Of a DNA stretch of 64,000 nt, positions 16,387 through 24,555 are shown piece by piece. The notes beneath the pieces were generated by a model that was not told the DNA's origin, did no database searches, and saw only the letters and a list, made by a program, of their open reading frames with translations. A program made the translations under genes and the position numbers. The stretch spans positions 1,745 through 65,744 of the forward strand of contig DIVR01000006.1 in the NCBI GenBank assembly GCA_002428325.1, in the 5' to 3' direction. The first letter of the stretch is position 1. The number at the start of each line of letters is the position of its first letter. The DNA comes from a bacterium UBP4_UBA6127. GTDB taxonomy: Bacteria > UBP4 > UBA4092.

Positions 16387-17697
16387 ATGGATGCACATTA
16401 TTGGAACAAAAAAATTGAATGTATGACAGATAAGGCCCGGCTTGAACTTCAGACGGAGAGCCTTAAGAACACAGTGAAAAGAGCCTATGCCAAGGTTCCC
16501 TATTATCGGGCTAAATTCGATGAGATGAATCTGAAACCCTCGGATATCAAAAGCCTGAAGGATATTTCCAAACTGCCATTTATTACCAAAGCCGACCTGA
16601 GAAAGGCTTATCCTTTTGGGATGTTTGCCGTTCCTCTGGAAGATATTGTCGAAGTGCATACTTCTTCGGGAACTACCGGAAAACCCGTGGTGGCAGGATA
16701 TACCCTGGGAGATATTGATATCTGGGGTGAAGTCATCGCCAGGGCTCTGGTGATGGTGGGTGGTTCTAAGGATGATATCATCCAGAATGCCTATGGGTAT
16801 GGCCTTTTTACGGGTGGTTTTGGCCTTCATTATGGGGCCCGAAAAATCGGAGCTACTGTGATTCCCATCTCGGCCGGAAATACCAAACGGCAATTGGAGC
16901 TGATGCGTGATTTCGGTTCCACCATTTTATCCTGTACTCCTTCTTATGCTCTTTATATGGCTGAAGTAGCCGAAGAAATGGGAATCAACACCAAAAAGCT
17001 GAATTTGAAGGTGGGAGTGTTCGGGGCGGAAATGTGGACTGATAAAATGCGAGTGGAGATTGAGAAACGCCTGCATATCACGGCCTTGGATATCTTTGGT
17101 TTGACAGAAATCATCGGGCCGGGAGTCGCTATGGAATGCCCGGTGAAAAATGGGCTTCATGTGTTTGAAGACCATTTCTATCCGGAAGTGATTTCACCCG
17201 ATACGCTGGAACCCCTGCCGGATGGTGAAAAAGGCGAATTGGTACTGACCACGCTGACCCGGGAGGGGATGCCCATGCTCCGTTTCCGGACCAAAGACCT
17301 GACCTCTCTCCATCGGGGAAAATGTGAATGTGGACGAACCCTGGTAAGAATGGAAAGAATTACCGGCCGTTCGGATGATATGATGAAGATTAGAGGGGTG
17401 ATTGTGTTCCCCTCCCAAATTGAAAAAGCCCTTCTGGAACTCAGCGGCGTAGAACCCTATTATCAGATTATTATCACCCGGCCCAAACATTTGGATGAAC
17501 TGGAAGTGAAAGTAGAAGCTTCTAAGAGGATTTTCTCTGATGAAGTGAAGCATATCGAGGAAATCAGACATACAATGGAAAATCAAATCGAGAAAACCAT
17601 TGGGCTGAGAGTGAAAGTGACTCTGGTGGAGCCTAAAACCCTGCCTCGTTCTGAAGGCAAGGCAAAACGTGTTGTTGATATGAGAAACCTGGAATAA
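16387..17697 (+). CDS. Phenylacetate--CoA ligase family protein, copy 2
   Basis: The 436-residue paralog of the 14592 gene has TSSGTTGKPVVAG, DIFGLTEIIGPGV and MERITGRSDDMMKIRGVIVFPSQIE, so the catalytic core is intact. It differs from copy 1 in many positions around the acid-binding part, which suggests different acyl substrates. It lies between the two ACT genes in the same operon. Product: an aryl- or acyl-CoA thioester made in the cytoplasm from acid, ATP and CoA. Confidence 0.9.
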   Translation: MDAHYWNKKIECMTDKARLELQTESLKNTVKRAYAKVPYYRAKFDEMNLKPSDIKSLKDISKLPFITKADLRKAYPFGMFAVPLEDIVEVHTSSGTTGKPVVAGYTLGDIDIWGEVIARALVMVGGSKDDIIQNAYGYGLFTGGFGLHYGARKIGATVIPISAGNTKRQLELMRDFGSTILSCTPSYALYMAEVAEEMGINTKKLNLKVGVFGAEMWTDKMRVEIEKRLHITALDIFGLTEIIGPGVAMECPVKNGLHVFEDHFYPEVISPDTLEPLPDGEKGELVLTTLTREGMPMLRFRTKDLTSLHRGKCECGRTLVRMERITGRSDDMMKIRGVIVFPSQIEKALLELSGVEPYYQIIITRPKHLDELEVKVEASKRIFSDEVKHIEEIRHTMENQIEKTIGLRVKVTLVEPKTLPRSEGKAKRVVDMRNLE

Positions 17698-17719
17698 GCC
17701 TGATTAAAGGAGGCCTGAC

Positions 17720-18151
17720 ATGAAGGTTAAACAAATCTCCATCTTCTTGGAAAATAAAAAAGGAAGACTCTATGAAGCTTTGCAGGTATTAGGCGAGGCT
17801 AATATTAATATCCGGGCTCTATCGATAGCCGATACGGCTGAGTATGGAATTTTAAGGTTGATTGTCTCAGAACCCGACCGAGCCAAAAAAGTCCTACAAA
17901 AGGTGAATTTTGTCGTGCAGGAAAACGATGTGATTGCCATATGTGTAAGTGACCAGCCTGGCGGCCTGTCTCATGTGTTGAATATCCTGCAGCAGGCGGA
18001 GATGAACGTTGAATATGTTTATGCGTTTGTTCAGAAAAAAGGTGAAAAAGCCGTGGTGGTCTTAAGGACTGAAAAACTCGAACCTGCCATTAAAGCTTTG
18101 GAGAAAGCCGGGATTCAGATCCTGAAGGAAAAAGAAGTTTACTGTATCTGA
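17720..18151 (+). CDS. Tandem ACT-domain protein, copy 2
   Basis: The 143-residue protein again has two ACT-like units: ISIFLENKKGRLYEALQVLGEANINI (about 6-31) and IAICVSDQPGGLSHVLNILQQAEMNVE (about 73-99). It pairs with ligase copy 2 as the earlier one pairs with copy 1. AGGAGG is seven bases before the ATG. It is the last gene of the operon, just before a strong terminator. A regulatory or amino-acid-sensing role is inferred from the fold. Confidence 0.85.
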   Translation: MKVKQISIFLENKKGRLYEALQVLGEANINIRALSIADTAEYGILRLIVSEPDRAKKVLQKVNFVVQENDVIAICVSDQPGGLSHVLNILQQAEMNVEYVYAFVQKKGEKAVVVLRTEKLEPAIKALEKAGIQILKEKEVYCI

Positions 18152-18186
18152 GTGAGACTAAAAAGATTGATTGGATAAAAAACGAA

Positions 18187-18229
18187 CCCCAGCCCGGGAA
18201 GTTTCCTTTCCCGGGCTGGGGCTTTTTTT
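18187..18229 (+). terminator. Strong intrinsic terminator closing the PaaK/ACT operon
   Basis: CCCCAGCCCGGGAA (18187-18200) pairs perfectly with TTCCCGGGCTGGGG (18208-18221) around a seven-base loop, followed by CTTTTTTTA. It separates the operon from the convergent porin-like gene and could serve both directions, though the minus-strand tail is weaker. Confidence 0.95.
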
Positions 18230-18244
18230 ATAAGGGTCTGTATT

Positions 18245-19549
18245 TTAGAATTTATATTGTAAATGGGTTCTCAGGAACATGGCATTATCTGCACCATCAT
18301 AATAGAAATTTCCCGGGATAAAATATTCACCCAGGATATATCCATCCAGGTTTTTGGTGAATTTATGGGAAAGCATGACCTGGGGGAGATGGCCTCGTTC
18401 TTTTCCTGAATTAGAGAAAATGGACCCGGTGATTCCGGTATCTTCATTAGCCCGCATATAGTTATAAGTCAGGTTCAGCTTGGTTTTATCGGTCAGGTTG
18501 AGTTTGACTCCCGCCCGGTAATTCTGAAGATTAGTCCAATAACCCGGCTGTTTTTCTTCCGTGGCGTAGGTTAATACCACCAGTTCGCTCATCCAGGGCC
18601 AACGGGAGAACAGGGGATTCCATTCTTCATTTTTCGCGGTTTTTGGGTCATCGCCGCTTTGATAATAGAACCCGATAGTGGCCTCTGGTTTTAAAGGGAG
18701 ATCCGGGAAAGAACGGTCTAAATGAATATATCCGCCTAATCCTTGACGGTCCTGGCCTCCATCATATTCGCCAAACTGGCCTGCCAATTCTGCCACGACT
18801 TTCCAGGGATTATTGGAATAGACCGCCCGACCGCCCAGGGTATGAATATCTAATTCAGGGACTGCTGTCTGGGCCCCTTCATTTTTATAGATATAATAAG
18901 GTTCGACAGCCCAATGGTCATTGATTTTGTTTTTGCCATATAGGATAACGGCTTGTTCATCAGACACATTAAGGGTCTGGTTTCGGTTGTTAAAGGCTGG
19001 AAGATACTGTTCTTTTTTAGGGTCTGATAAATAGATGATATCCAGAGAATTATCTTTATTGATAACCCAGGTCGCTCTGACCGCATTAAAATAAACGGTT
19101 CTTGACCCATCCATAGGGGTGCCATCCATAATGATAAAACCTTCTCCGAAGGCATTCATGAAATCTTGCCGGCCCAGCCGGAAGGTGACCGGCCAGTCAA
19201 AGGGTTCTTTGATGTCCACATAGGCATTATCAAAAACAATCTCATCCTTCACAAAATCATCACCCTTATGAGCACCTGTATAGATAAAAGGTTCTCCGGT
19301 TAGTTTTAGATAGACCGAAATTTTATCGTTAGCATTCCATCGACCCCAGACCGATATCTTATTTCGGATAAACTGGTCTGTTGGCTTGGCTCCATTTTCA
19401 TTCAGGTCAAATACTTCATCCCAATATTCAAATCGAAGCCTCTCCTCAAATCCATATTGGAATTTATCAGTGCCTTCAGCCCAAAGGGGACTGACCATAA
19501 TTCCCAACCCTAATAAAAGGCTGGCTAATCGAAGTAGTTTTGATTTCAT
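18245..19549 (-). CDS. Outer-membrane beta-barrel protein, alginate-export-like porin
   Basis: The 434-residue protein has a signal peptide (MKSKLLRLASLLLGLGIMVSPLWA) and then alternating hydrophobic/polar strands, ending in LRTHLQYKF with the terminal Phe used for barrel assembly. The stretch GFEERLRFEYWDEVFDLNENG, FRLGRQDFMNAFGEGFIIMDGTP and FNAVRATW resemble the alginate-export family of 16-18-strand porins. It shows that the cell has an outer membrane. It is downstream of a symporter and its small partner on the same strand, which suggests a coordinated uptake route across both membranes. Confidence 0.75.
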   Translation of the reverse strand: MKSKLLRLASLLLGLGIMVSPLWAEGTDKFQYGFEERLRFEYWDEVFDLNENGAKPTDQFIRNKISVWGRWNANDKISVYLKLTGEPFIYTGAHKGDDFVKDEIVFDNAYVDIKEPFDWPVTFRLGRQDFMNAFGEGFIIMDGTPMDGSRTVYFNAVRATWVINKDNSLDIIYLSDPKKEQYLPAFNNRNQTLNVSDEQAVILYGKNKINDHWAVEPYYIYKNEGAQTAVPELDIHTLGGRAVYSNNPWKVVAELAGQFGEYDGGQDRQGLGGYIHLDRSFPDLPLKPEATIGFYYQSGDDPKTAKNEEWNPLFSRWPWMSELVVLTYATEEKQPGYWTNLQNYRAGVKLNLTDKTKLNLTYNYMRANEDTGITGSIFSNSGKERGHLPQVMLSHKFTKNLDGYILGEYFIPGNFYYDGADNAMFLRTHLQYKF

Positions 19550-19610
19550 ATTTCTTTTACCCTTTCAATAAAAAAGATGTTTTAGAACAAAATAATATAA
19601 ACAATTAATA

Positions 19611-21197
19611 TCAGGCGGTTTTATTCATGGTCTTTTTTGGGGTTACCAGGGAGCCAAAGAAAGTTACCAGGGCTGAAACCGGTAAAGAAATAATGATAGG
19701 GTCAACCACGGCCCAAATACTTCCTGTTACCAGCGAGGGTTTTCCTGTAAGAAGATTGCACAGCCCTAAAGCGGCAGACTCTTTCTCATGGACAAAGAAT
19801 ATCCAAAAACCCCAGATTACTATTCCTGCCAGCATACCGGCAATGACTCCGGAACGGGTCGAGTTTTTCCAGAACAAGGCCGAAACATATGCAGGGAGAA
19901 AAACCGAAGCGCACATTCCGAAAAACAGGGAGGTGGCAATGGCAATAATTCCCAATCCCAGGTTATATGCCAGAATGATGGTAATGACAAACCCAATAAA
20001 TATCCCGGCTTTAGCGATGGGAACCGTACGTTCCTGATGCTTGCCTTTGGCAATGGCTTGTTGATAGATGTCCCTGCCAAATGAAGTCCCGATGGCATGG
20101 AATTGTCCGCTCATTGTGGACATGGCGGCGGCCAGCATGCAGAGCATAAACAGATAACCAAACCATTCCGGCATTACTGAGTTTATATAGATAGGGATTA
20201 TTTTATCGATATTAGGTTTTCCGGTAACCACATCCGTTGCCATCTCCATGGCTGTCTTGCCAAATGTTTTCCAGAAATAAAGATTTGATAGGGCGCCTAC
20301 GATGAAGGCGACACCTGTCATGACCATGATAAAAATGCTGCCCGGAACCAGGGCCCGATAGAGTTCCTTTCCACTTTTGACAGTCATGTAGCGGACAGCT
20401 AGCTGAGGTTGGGCCAGAACCCCGATCCCCACTCCCAAGATGATGGTGGATACCATCTGCCACCATAGAGGTGAGCCGAATCTCGGCATGGCAGTCCACC
20501 CTTGATGTCCCTTGGCAATCAGGCCTTGAGGTACCTGGGCCGCCATGGCTGTTAAATCTGCATGGGAATGGAGCCAACCCAGTTTGTTATAGGTAATAAC
20601 CAGGAGAATGACCATACTGATAAACATCAGGCTTCCCTGGAGGGCATCGGTATAAATGACTCCTTTTAATCCGCCAAAGAAGACATAGGTTACGACTACG
20701 CAGGAAAAGACAAACAAGGCAATTTTAAAATCAAGATTCAGTTGGACTTCCAGAAAACGGGCACCACCAATCATGACGGCCGCCGCATAAAGCGGCATCA
20801 GAAAAGCGATAATTGTCCCGGAAAACCCCTGAATGAACCTGGAGTTATACCGTCGTCCCAGCAGTTCAGGGAATGTATGGGCATCCAGTTGCGCCCCTAA
20901 ACGGCGGGTGGGCCTTCCAAAAAATATAAACGCTATAAATATGCCGACAAATATATTGAGGAAAGTCAGCCAGAGAATTCCCATCCCCATCATCCCGGCA
21001 ACCCCTCCAAATCCGACAATGGCAGAGGTGCTGATGAAAGTGCTTCCATAGGCCAAAGCCATCAGCATGGGATGTATTTGCCGGCCTCCCACCAGGTAAT
21101 CCGATGCGGTTTTAGTTTTTTTATAGCCCAGCCATCCCAGGTATCCAATGGCCAGGGTATATGCGCCTACAATAATAGCCAGTAATTCTAAATTCAT
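19611..21197 (-). CDS. Sodium:solute symporter (SSS family), second copy
   Basis: The 528-residue protein has about 13 membrane helices and the SSS signatures TASDYLVGGRQIHPMLMALAYG near the N terminus and YVFFGGLKGVIYTDALQGSLMF in the middle. MLAAAMSTMSGQFHAIGTSFGRD is typical of helix 8-9. It is only distantly related to the 13064 symporter. A small gene (21212-21376) precedes it by 14 bases and an outer-membrane protein gene follows. The substrate is unknown. Confidence 0.9.
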   Translation of the reverse strand: MNLELLAIIVGAYTLAIGYLGWLGYKKTKTASDYLVGGRQIHPMLMALAYGSTFISTSAIVGFGGVAGMMGMGILWLTFLNIFVGIFIAFIFFGRPTRRLGAQLDAHTFPELLGRRYNSRFIQGFSGTIIAFLMPLYAAAVMIGGARFLEVQLNLDFKIALFVFSCVVVTYVFFGGLKGVIYTDALQGSLMFISMVILLVITYNKLGWLHSHADLTAMAAQVPQGLIAKGHQGWTAMPRFGSPLWWQMVSTIILGVGIGVLAQPQLAVRYMTVKSGKELYRALVPGSIFIMVMTGVAFIVGALSNLYFWKTFGKTAMEMATDVVTGKPNIDKIIPIYINSVMPEWFGYLFMLCMLAAAMSTMSGQFHAIGTSFGRDIYQQAIAKGKHQERTVPIAKAGIFIGFVITIILAYNLGLGIIAIATSLFFGMCASVFLPAYVSALFWKNSTRSGVIAGMLAGIVIWGFWIFFVHEKESAALGLCNLLTGKPSLVTGSIWAVVDPIIISLPVSALVTFFGSLVTPKKTMNKTA

Positions 21198-21211
21198 GGT
21201 GTTATACCCCC

Positions 21212-21376
21212 TTAAATGGTATCCTCGAAGTCAGTGTTTTCATCTTCCGGATGAGTTGGTGTAGGCATCTCAACATCATCATTCCAATGTCTAATGCCAT
21301 AGATTATGCAGAACAGTGTGCTGCCGATACACAGCAGGTAGGCCAGAGTGACCCAGATATCCCCAAATCCAAACAT
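21212..21376 (-). CDS. Symporter small accessory protein
   Basis: This 54-residue protein begins MFGFGDIWVTLAYLLCIGS, with one membrane helix of about 25 residues followed by an acidic tail (HPEDENTDFEDT). It matches what I know of the symporter small accessory protein family, usually encoded directly before an SSS transporter. GGGAGGG lies four bases before the ATG. The gene ends 14 bases before the symporter start. It probably binds and stabilises the transporter. Confidence 0.8.
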   Translation of the reverse strand: MFGFGDIWVTLAYLLCIGSTLFCIIYGIRHWNDDVEMPTPTHPEDENTDFEDTI

Positions 21377-21557
21377 AGAACCCTCCCATTAGAAATTTGT
21401 GGTGCATCCCAAGTTACTCGTAGATTAATTAGAAATGGACCTTTTGTCAAGATGAAAATATCGATTCAGGGAAGAAATCTGTTGGTTTCCCGGGAAATCC
21501 TTTGTGATAACATTGATTACAATATGAGTTTATCTTGAAGGCAACAGGAGCCTGAGT

Positions 21558-22313
21558 ATGACAGAAAACGCGTATATCCAAGAAATGAAATCTGATCTGG
21601 AGAGCCTGGGAGTACGTTCCGGGGGCGTCTTGCTGGTGCATTCATCATTGAAGTCCCTGGGGCAGGTGCCGGGGGGAGCTGAAACGGTTATTCAGGGATT
21701 ACTGGAGGCCTTAGGTTCGGAGGGAACCCTCTTGATCCCGGCATTGAGTTATGCCACGGTGAATGCCGATAATCCTGTTTTTGATGTCAGGAATACGCCC
21801 TGCTGCATTGGATGGATACCTGAATATTTCCGGACTCGGAATGGCACGTTACGCAGTGTGAATCCAACTCATTCAGTCTGTGGAACCGGCCATAAAGTTA
21901 TTTCCCTTTTAGAGAACCATTATTTGGATCATACTCCTGTTGGACCCCATTCCCCATTTCATCTCCTGAAAGATTATCAGGGGCAGATTCTGATGCTAGG
22001 ATGCGGTTTATGTCCTAATACCTCCATGCATGGTATTGAAGAATTGGTGGAACCCAGTTATCTATTCCGGCAGATGCAGCATTATCAGATTATCCATGAA
22101 GATGGGAAAGAAACCCAAATGGAATGTCGGCGCCATAATTTTGCCGGATGGAAACAGAGGTATGACCGGGTAGCGGAAGTTCTTTCCGGAGATGAAATAC
22201 TCCGGGGTAAAGTCCGTCAGGCTGATTCCTATCTTATTGAAGCAACTTCTCTTTGGGAAAAGGTTCATCAGAAATTACTGGCATCCCCTTTCTTTTTTGT
22301 GGACCCTCAATAA
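21558..22313 (+). CDS. AAC(3) family N-acetyltransferase
   Basis: The 251-residue protein has the family N terminus VHSSLKSLGQVPGGAETVIQGLLEALGSEGTLLIPALSY and NPTHSVCGTGHKV, features of aminoglycoside 3-N-acetyltransferase and its chromosomal relatives such as FrbF and YokD. These enzymes acetylate an amino group using acetyl-CoA, but many members have no antibiotic substrate. In this context of housekeeping genes I see no reason to predict resistance. The downstream thioesterase gene starts 20 bases after it. Confidence 0.85.
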   Translation: MTENAYIQEMKSDLESLGVRSGGVLLVHSSLKSLGQVPGGAETVIQGLLEALGSEGTLLIPALSYATVNADNPVFDVRNTPCCIGWIPEYFRTRNGTLRSVNPTHSVCGTGHKVISLLENHYLDHTPVGPHSPFHLLKDYQGQILMLGCGLCPNTSMHGIEELVEPSYLFRQMQHYQIIHEDGKETQMECRRHNFAGWKQRYDRVAEVLSGDEILRGKVRQADSYLIEATSLWEKVHQKLLASPFFFVDPQ

Positions 22314-22333
22314 TTTATTTATGGAGTATATTA

Positions 22334-22732
22334 GTGAAAGTCTTTGAAACAAATATAAGGGTCAATTCTACCGAGATTGATTCTTTCGGACATGTAAATA
22401 ATTCGGTTTATCTGAAATACCTGGAAGTAGCCCGATGTGATTTTATGCGGCAGGTGGGAATCAGTTTTAATGATTTTCGCCTGAATAATGCATTTCCGGT
22501 GGTTGTGGATGCGGAGCTTCATTATCATAAATCTTTAGTTTGCGATGACTGGATTACTATCAGAGGAGTCTTTGTTAACTGGCGAAAAGCAAGTTTTGCT
22601 CAAGATTATGAGATATTAAAAGAAGAGGGAACCTTGGTAATGAGCGCCCGGCTTAAATTTGCCATGGTGGATTTTGATGGCAAAATCATCAAAGTCCCTG
22701 ATTTTTTCAAAGTCCCTTTTTCTCAAGAATAG
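22334..22732 (+). CDS. Acyl-CoA thioesterase, 4HBT hotdog fold
   Basis: With GTG at 22334 the protein has 132 residues and starts MKVFETNIRVNSTEIDSFGHVNNSVYLKYLEVARCDF. The D..GHVNN..Y..Y.E motif belongs to the 4-hydroxybenzoyl-CoA thioesterase/YbgC group, and the Asp there is the usual catalytic residue. The GGAG at 22323-22326 fits this start. A longer frame begins at 22253 inside the previous gene and is not supported. It hydrolyses an unknown acyl-CoA. Confidence 0.87.
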   Translation: MKVFETNIRVNSTEIDSFGHVNNSVYLKYLEVARCDFMRQVGISFNDFRLNNAFPVVVDAELHYHKSLVCDDWITIRGVFVNWRKASFAQDYEILKEEGTLVMSARLKFAMVDFDGKIIKVPDFFKVPFSQE

Positions 22733-22746
22733 AAGGCAGGTATTCC

Positions 22747-23286
22747 ATGCAATATTTCGAGTCAGAACGATTGATTTTTCGGGATTGGACCCTACAGGAT
22801 AAAATTGATTTTCGAAAGATGAACGGAGATCCCCAAGTGATGGAGTTCTTCGTAAAACCTTTATCTGAAGAAGAATCCGATGCCCTCTATGAACGGATTG
22901 TGGATGAAATTAGAGAACTGGGTTTCGGGCTTTATGCGGTGGAAACCAAAGCCGGACAAAACTTTATCGGATTTATCGGGTTTTCCCGGGTGACTTATGA
23001 GGCTGATTTTACGCCCTGTATTGAAATCGGCTGGAGATTAAATCAGGCTTCCTGGGGGAAAGGTTATGCCACCGAAGGAGCCAAAACCTGCCTGGATTAT
23101 GCGGCTAAGAATCTGGACTTAGATTTGATTCACAGTATGACAGCTCAATTAAATATAAGATCCCAAAATGTCATGAGGAAAATTGGAATGACCAAAGACC
23201 GGGATTTTTTACATCCTCGGATTCCGTCCGGGAATCCTTTAAAAGAACATGTTTTATATTCCTATTATCTGAAATCTTCGAAATAA
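22747..23286 (+). CDS. GNAT family N-acetyltransferase, RimJ/RimL-like
   Basis: The 179-residue protein begins YFESERLIFRDWTLQDK, typical of RimL-like enzymes, and has the acetyl-CoA motif IGWRLNQASWGKGYATEGAKTCLDYA (about 96-121) and NIRSQNVMRKIGM. It probably acetylates a protein N terminus or a small amine. The gene follows the thioesterase by 14 bases, so the three genes from 21558 may share a transcript. Confidence 0.88.
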   Translation: MQYFESERLIFRDWTLQDKIDFRKMNGDPQVMEFFVKPLSEEESDALYERIVDEIRELGFGLYAVETKAGQNFIGFIGFSRVTYEADFTPCIEIGWRLNQASWGKGYATEGAKTCLDYAAKNLDLDLIHSMTAQLNIRSQNVMRKIGMTKDRDFLHPRIPSGNPLKEHVLYSYYLKSSK

Positions 23287-23452
23287 AAGATTTCTTTATT
23301 TAGTCAAAATAACGGTTATCTTCCCGGATACTATTACTGATTTTTATAGCCTAATCGGGTGTCAAAAGGTAGTGATTAAGCGGGTGGGGATTTTTATAGT
23401 ATATTGATAGAAATAAGGTTAAATAGATATCTATAAAGATATGCTTTATCCA

Positions 23453-23470
23453 TTTTGACAGCTGTCAAAA
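23453..23470. promoter_or_regulatory. 18-base perfect palindrome, copy 1 (TTTTGACAGCTGTCAAAA)
   Basis: This sequence is fully self-complementary and occurs again inside a 22-base palindrome at 32256-32277. Two exact copies of an 18-mer in 64 kb, both in large intergenic spaces, suggest a binding site for a dimeric regulator. It lies about 235 bases upstream of the -35 of the Yip1/MacAB operon. No known operator is recognised. Confidence 0.5.
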
Positions 23471-23703
23471 GAGTTTCTTGGGTAGGGAGAGACTTGGATG
23501 CTTTTTAACCATTCAATGAGACTATCTTCCTGGGCAAATCTATTGCATCTCATAGAACCAGCTGATCCGATTCCGCATGATAGGGATATTTGATTATTCT
23601 TTATTTTAGGAATGATTATTAATATAGGAAGTTAAGAAATATCATAAGGATGGAAGTATATTGAAGATTCGTTCATTACCAAAATCCCTCCTTCCGATTT
23701 GAT

Positions 23704-23732
23704 TTGTTAATGGGATAGATTTTTGATAATAT
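23704..23732 (+). promoter_or_regulatory. Candidate promoter for the Yip1-MacAB operon
   Basis: TTGTTA (23704-23709), a spacer of 17 bases and TAATAT (23727-23732) lie about 30 bases before the ribosome site of the Yip1 gene. Position and spacing suit a housekeeping sigma factor. Confidence 0.6.
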
Positions 23733-23764
23733 TTCATTGGCTTTGTTGAGTGTGGAGGAATCTA

Positions 23765-24523
23765 ATGGAATCTAATAACAATCAAACCAATGGTATATCT
23801 GTTCCCAGAAAAAATTGGCTGGGTCGTATTACTGGAGTCTTCTATGAACCGGCGGAAACTTTCCGCCAGTTAGATGAAAAGCCGGATTTAATAACAGCTT
23901 TGTTAATTCCTTTAGTAGTCACTTTGATTTCTGGAAGTGCCGGAATTATCTTATCTTTTAGAAATCCAGAATTTATGGATAAGATGAGTCAAATGCCGGA
24001 TAAAGCTAACCCCCAGATATTTATGTGGGTAGGGGCTATTGTGGGAATTATTTTTGCAATCATATGGTGTCTGGGTTCTATTTTATTGAAATCCGGGATT
24101 ATTCATGTCATTGCTCCTTTTATGAATGGGAAAGGTAATTATAAGAACCTGTTAACGGTAATAGGATATGCTTATGTTCCTTACCTGATATTCTCACTTC
24201 TTTTCTCTGCCTATGTTTTACTTAATCCAACCTCCTTCACCCCTTTAATGGCAAATTTATCCATTCTGGTGAAAAAGGATGAGGTCTCACCATTAATATT
24301 CAGTCTGTTGTCTCAGTTTGATGTGTTTGCTTTTTGGATGTTATTCCTGTGTATAACCGGTGTCTCTGTTGTCTATAAATTTTCCCGAAAAAAAGCGGCT
24401 ATTATCATTCTGGGTCTCTGGTTGGTAACAGCGACTGTTAGCGTAATAGTCGGTGGAATTGTAGGACCTAAACTGTTTCCCAAAGCCTACAACCAAACTT
24501 CTGAATCAGTCGATTCTGAATAA
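23765..24523 (+). CDS. Yip1-domain integral membrane protein
   Basis: The 252-residue protein has a short cytoplasmic N terminus, then WLGRITGVFYEPAETFRQLDEKPDLITALLIPLVVTL, the start of the Yip1/YIF1 superfamily in bacteria, and five hydrophobic segments. GGAGG in TGTGGAGGAATCTA fixes the start at 23765; a GTG at 23750 is less likely. Bacterial Yip1 proteins have no clear function but often sit next to ABC exporters, as here, where a MacA-like adaptor gene begins 32 bases later. Confidence 0.82.
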   Translation: MESNNNQTNGISVPRKNWLGRITGVFYEPAETFRQLDEKPDLITALLIPLVVTLISGSAGIILSFRNPEFMDKMSQMPDKANPQIFMWVGAIVGIIFAIIWCLGSILLKSGIIHVIAPFMNGKGNYKNLLTVIGYAYVPYLIFSLLFSAYVLLNPTSFTPLMANLSILVKKDEVSPLIFSLLSQFDVFAFWMLFLCITGVSVVYKFSRKKAAIIILGLWLVTATVSVIVGGIVGPKLFPKAYNQTSESVDSE

Positions 24524-24555
24524 TCCAGCAATTTTAACTTGAGGTCTTTCAGCTT

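Larger units (their letters stand above)
23287..23764 (+). other. Intergenic region, 478 bases, with palindrome and promoter
   Basis: No coding region could be supported. The DNA is AT-rich and contains the 18-base palindrome at 23453-23470, a second small palindrome TAGATATCTA near 23424, and a promoter at 23704-23732. The rest shows nothing I can name. Confidence 0.6.

Noticed and set aside
21558..22313. Aminoglycoside resistance from the AAC(3)-like gene
   Set aside because: The family includes many enzymes without an antibiotic substrate, and no mobile element or resistance context is present.
23453..23470. TTGACA in the palindrome as a promoter -35
   Set aside because: No acceptable -10 lies 15-19 bases downstream on either strand at either copy.
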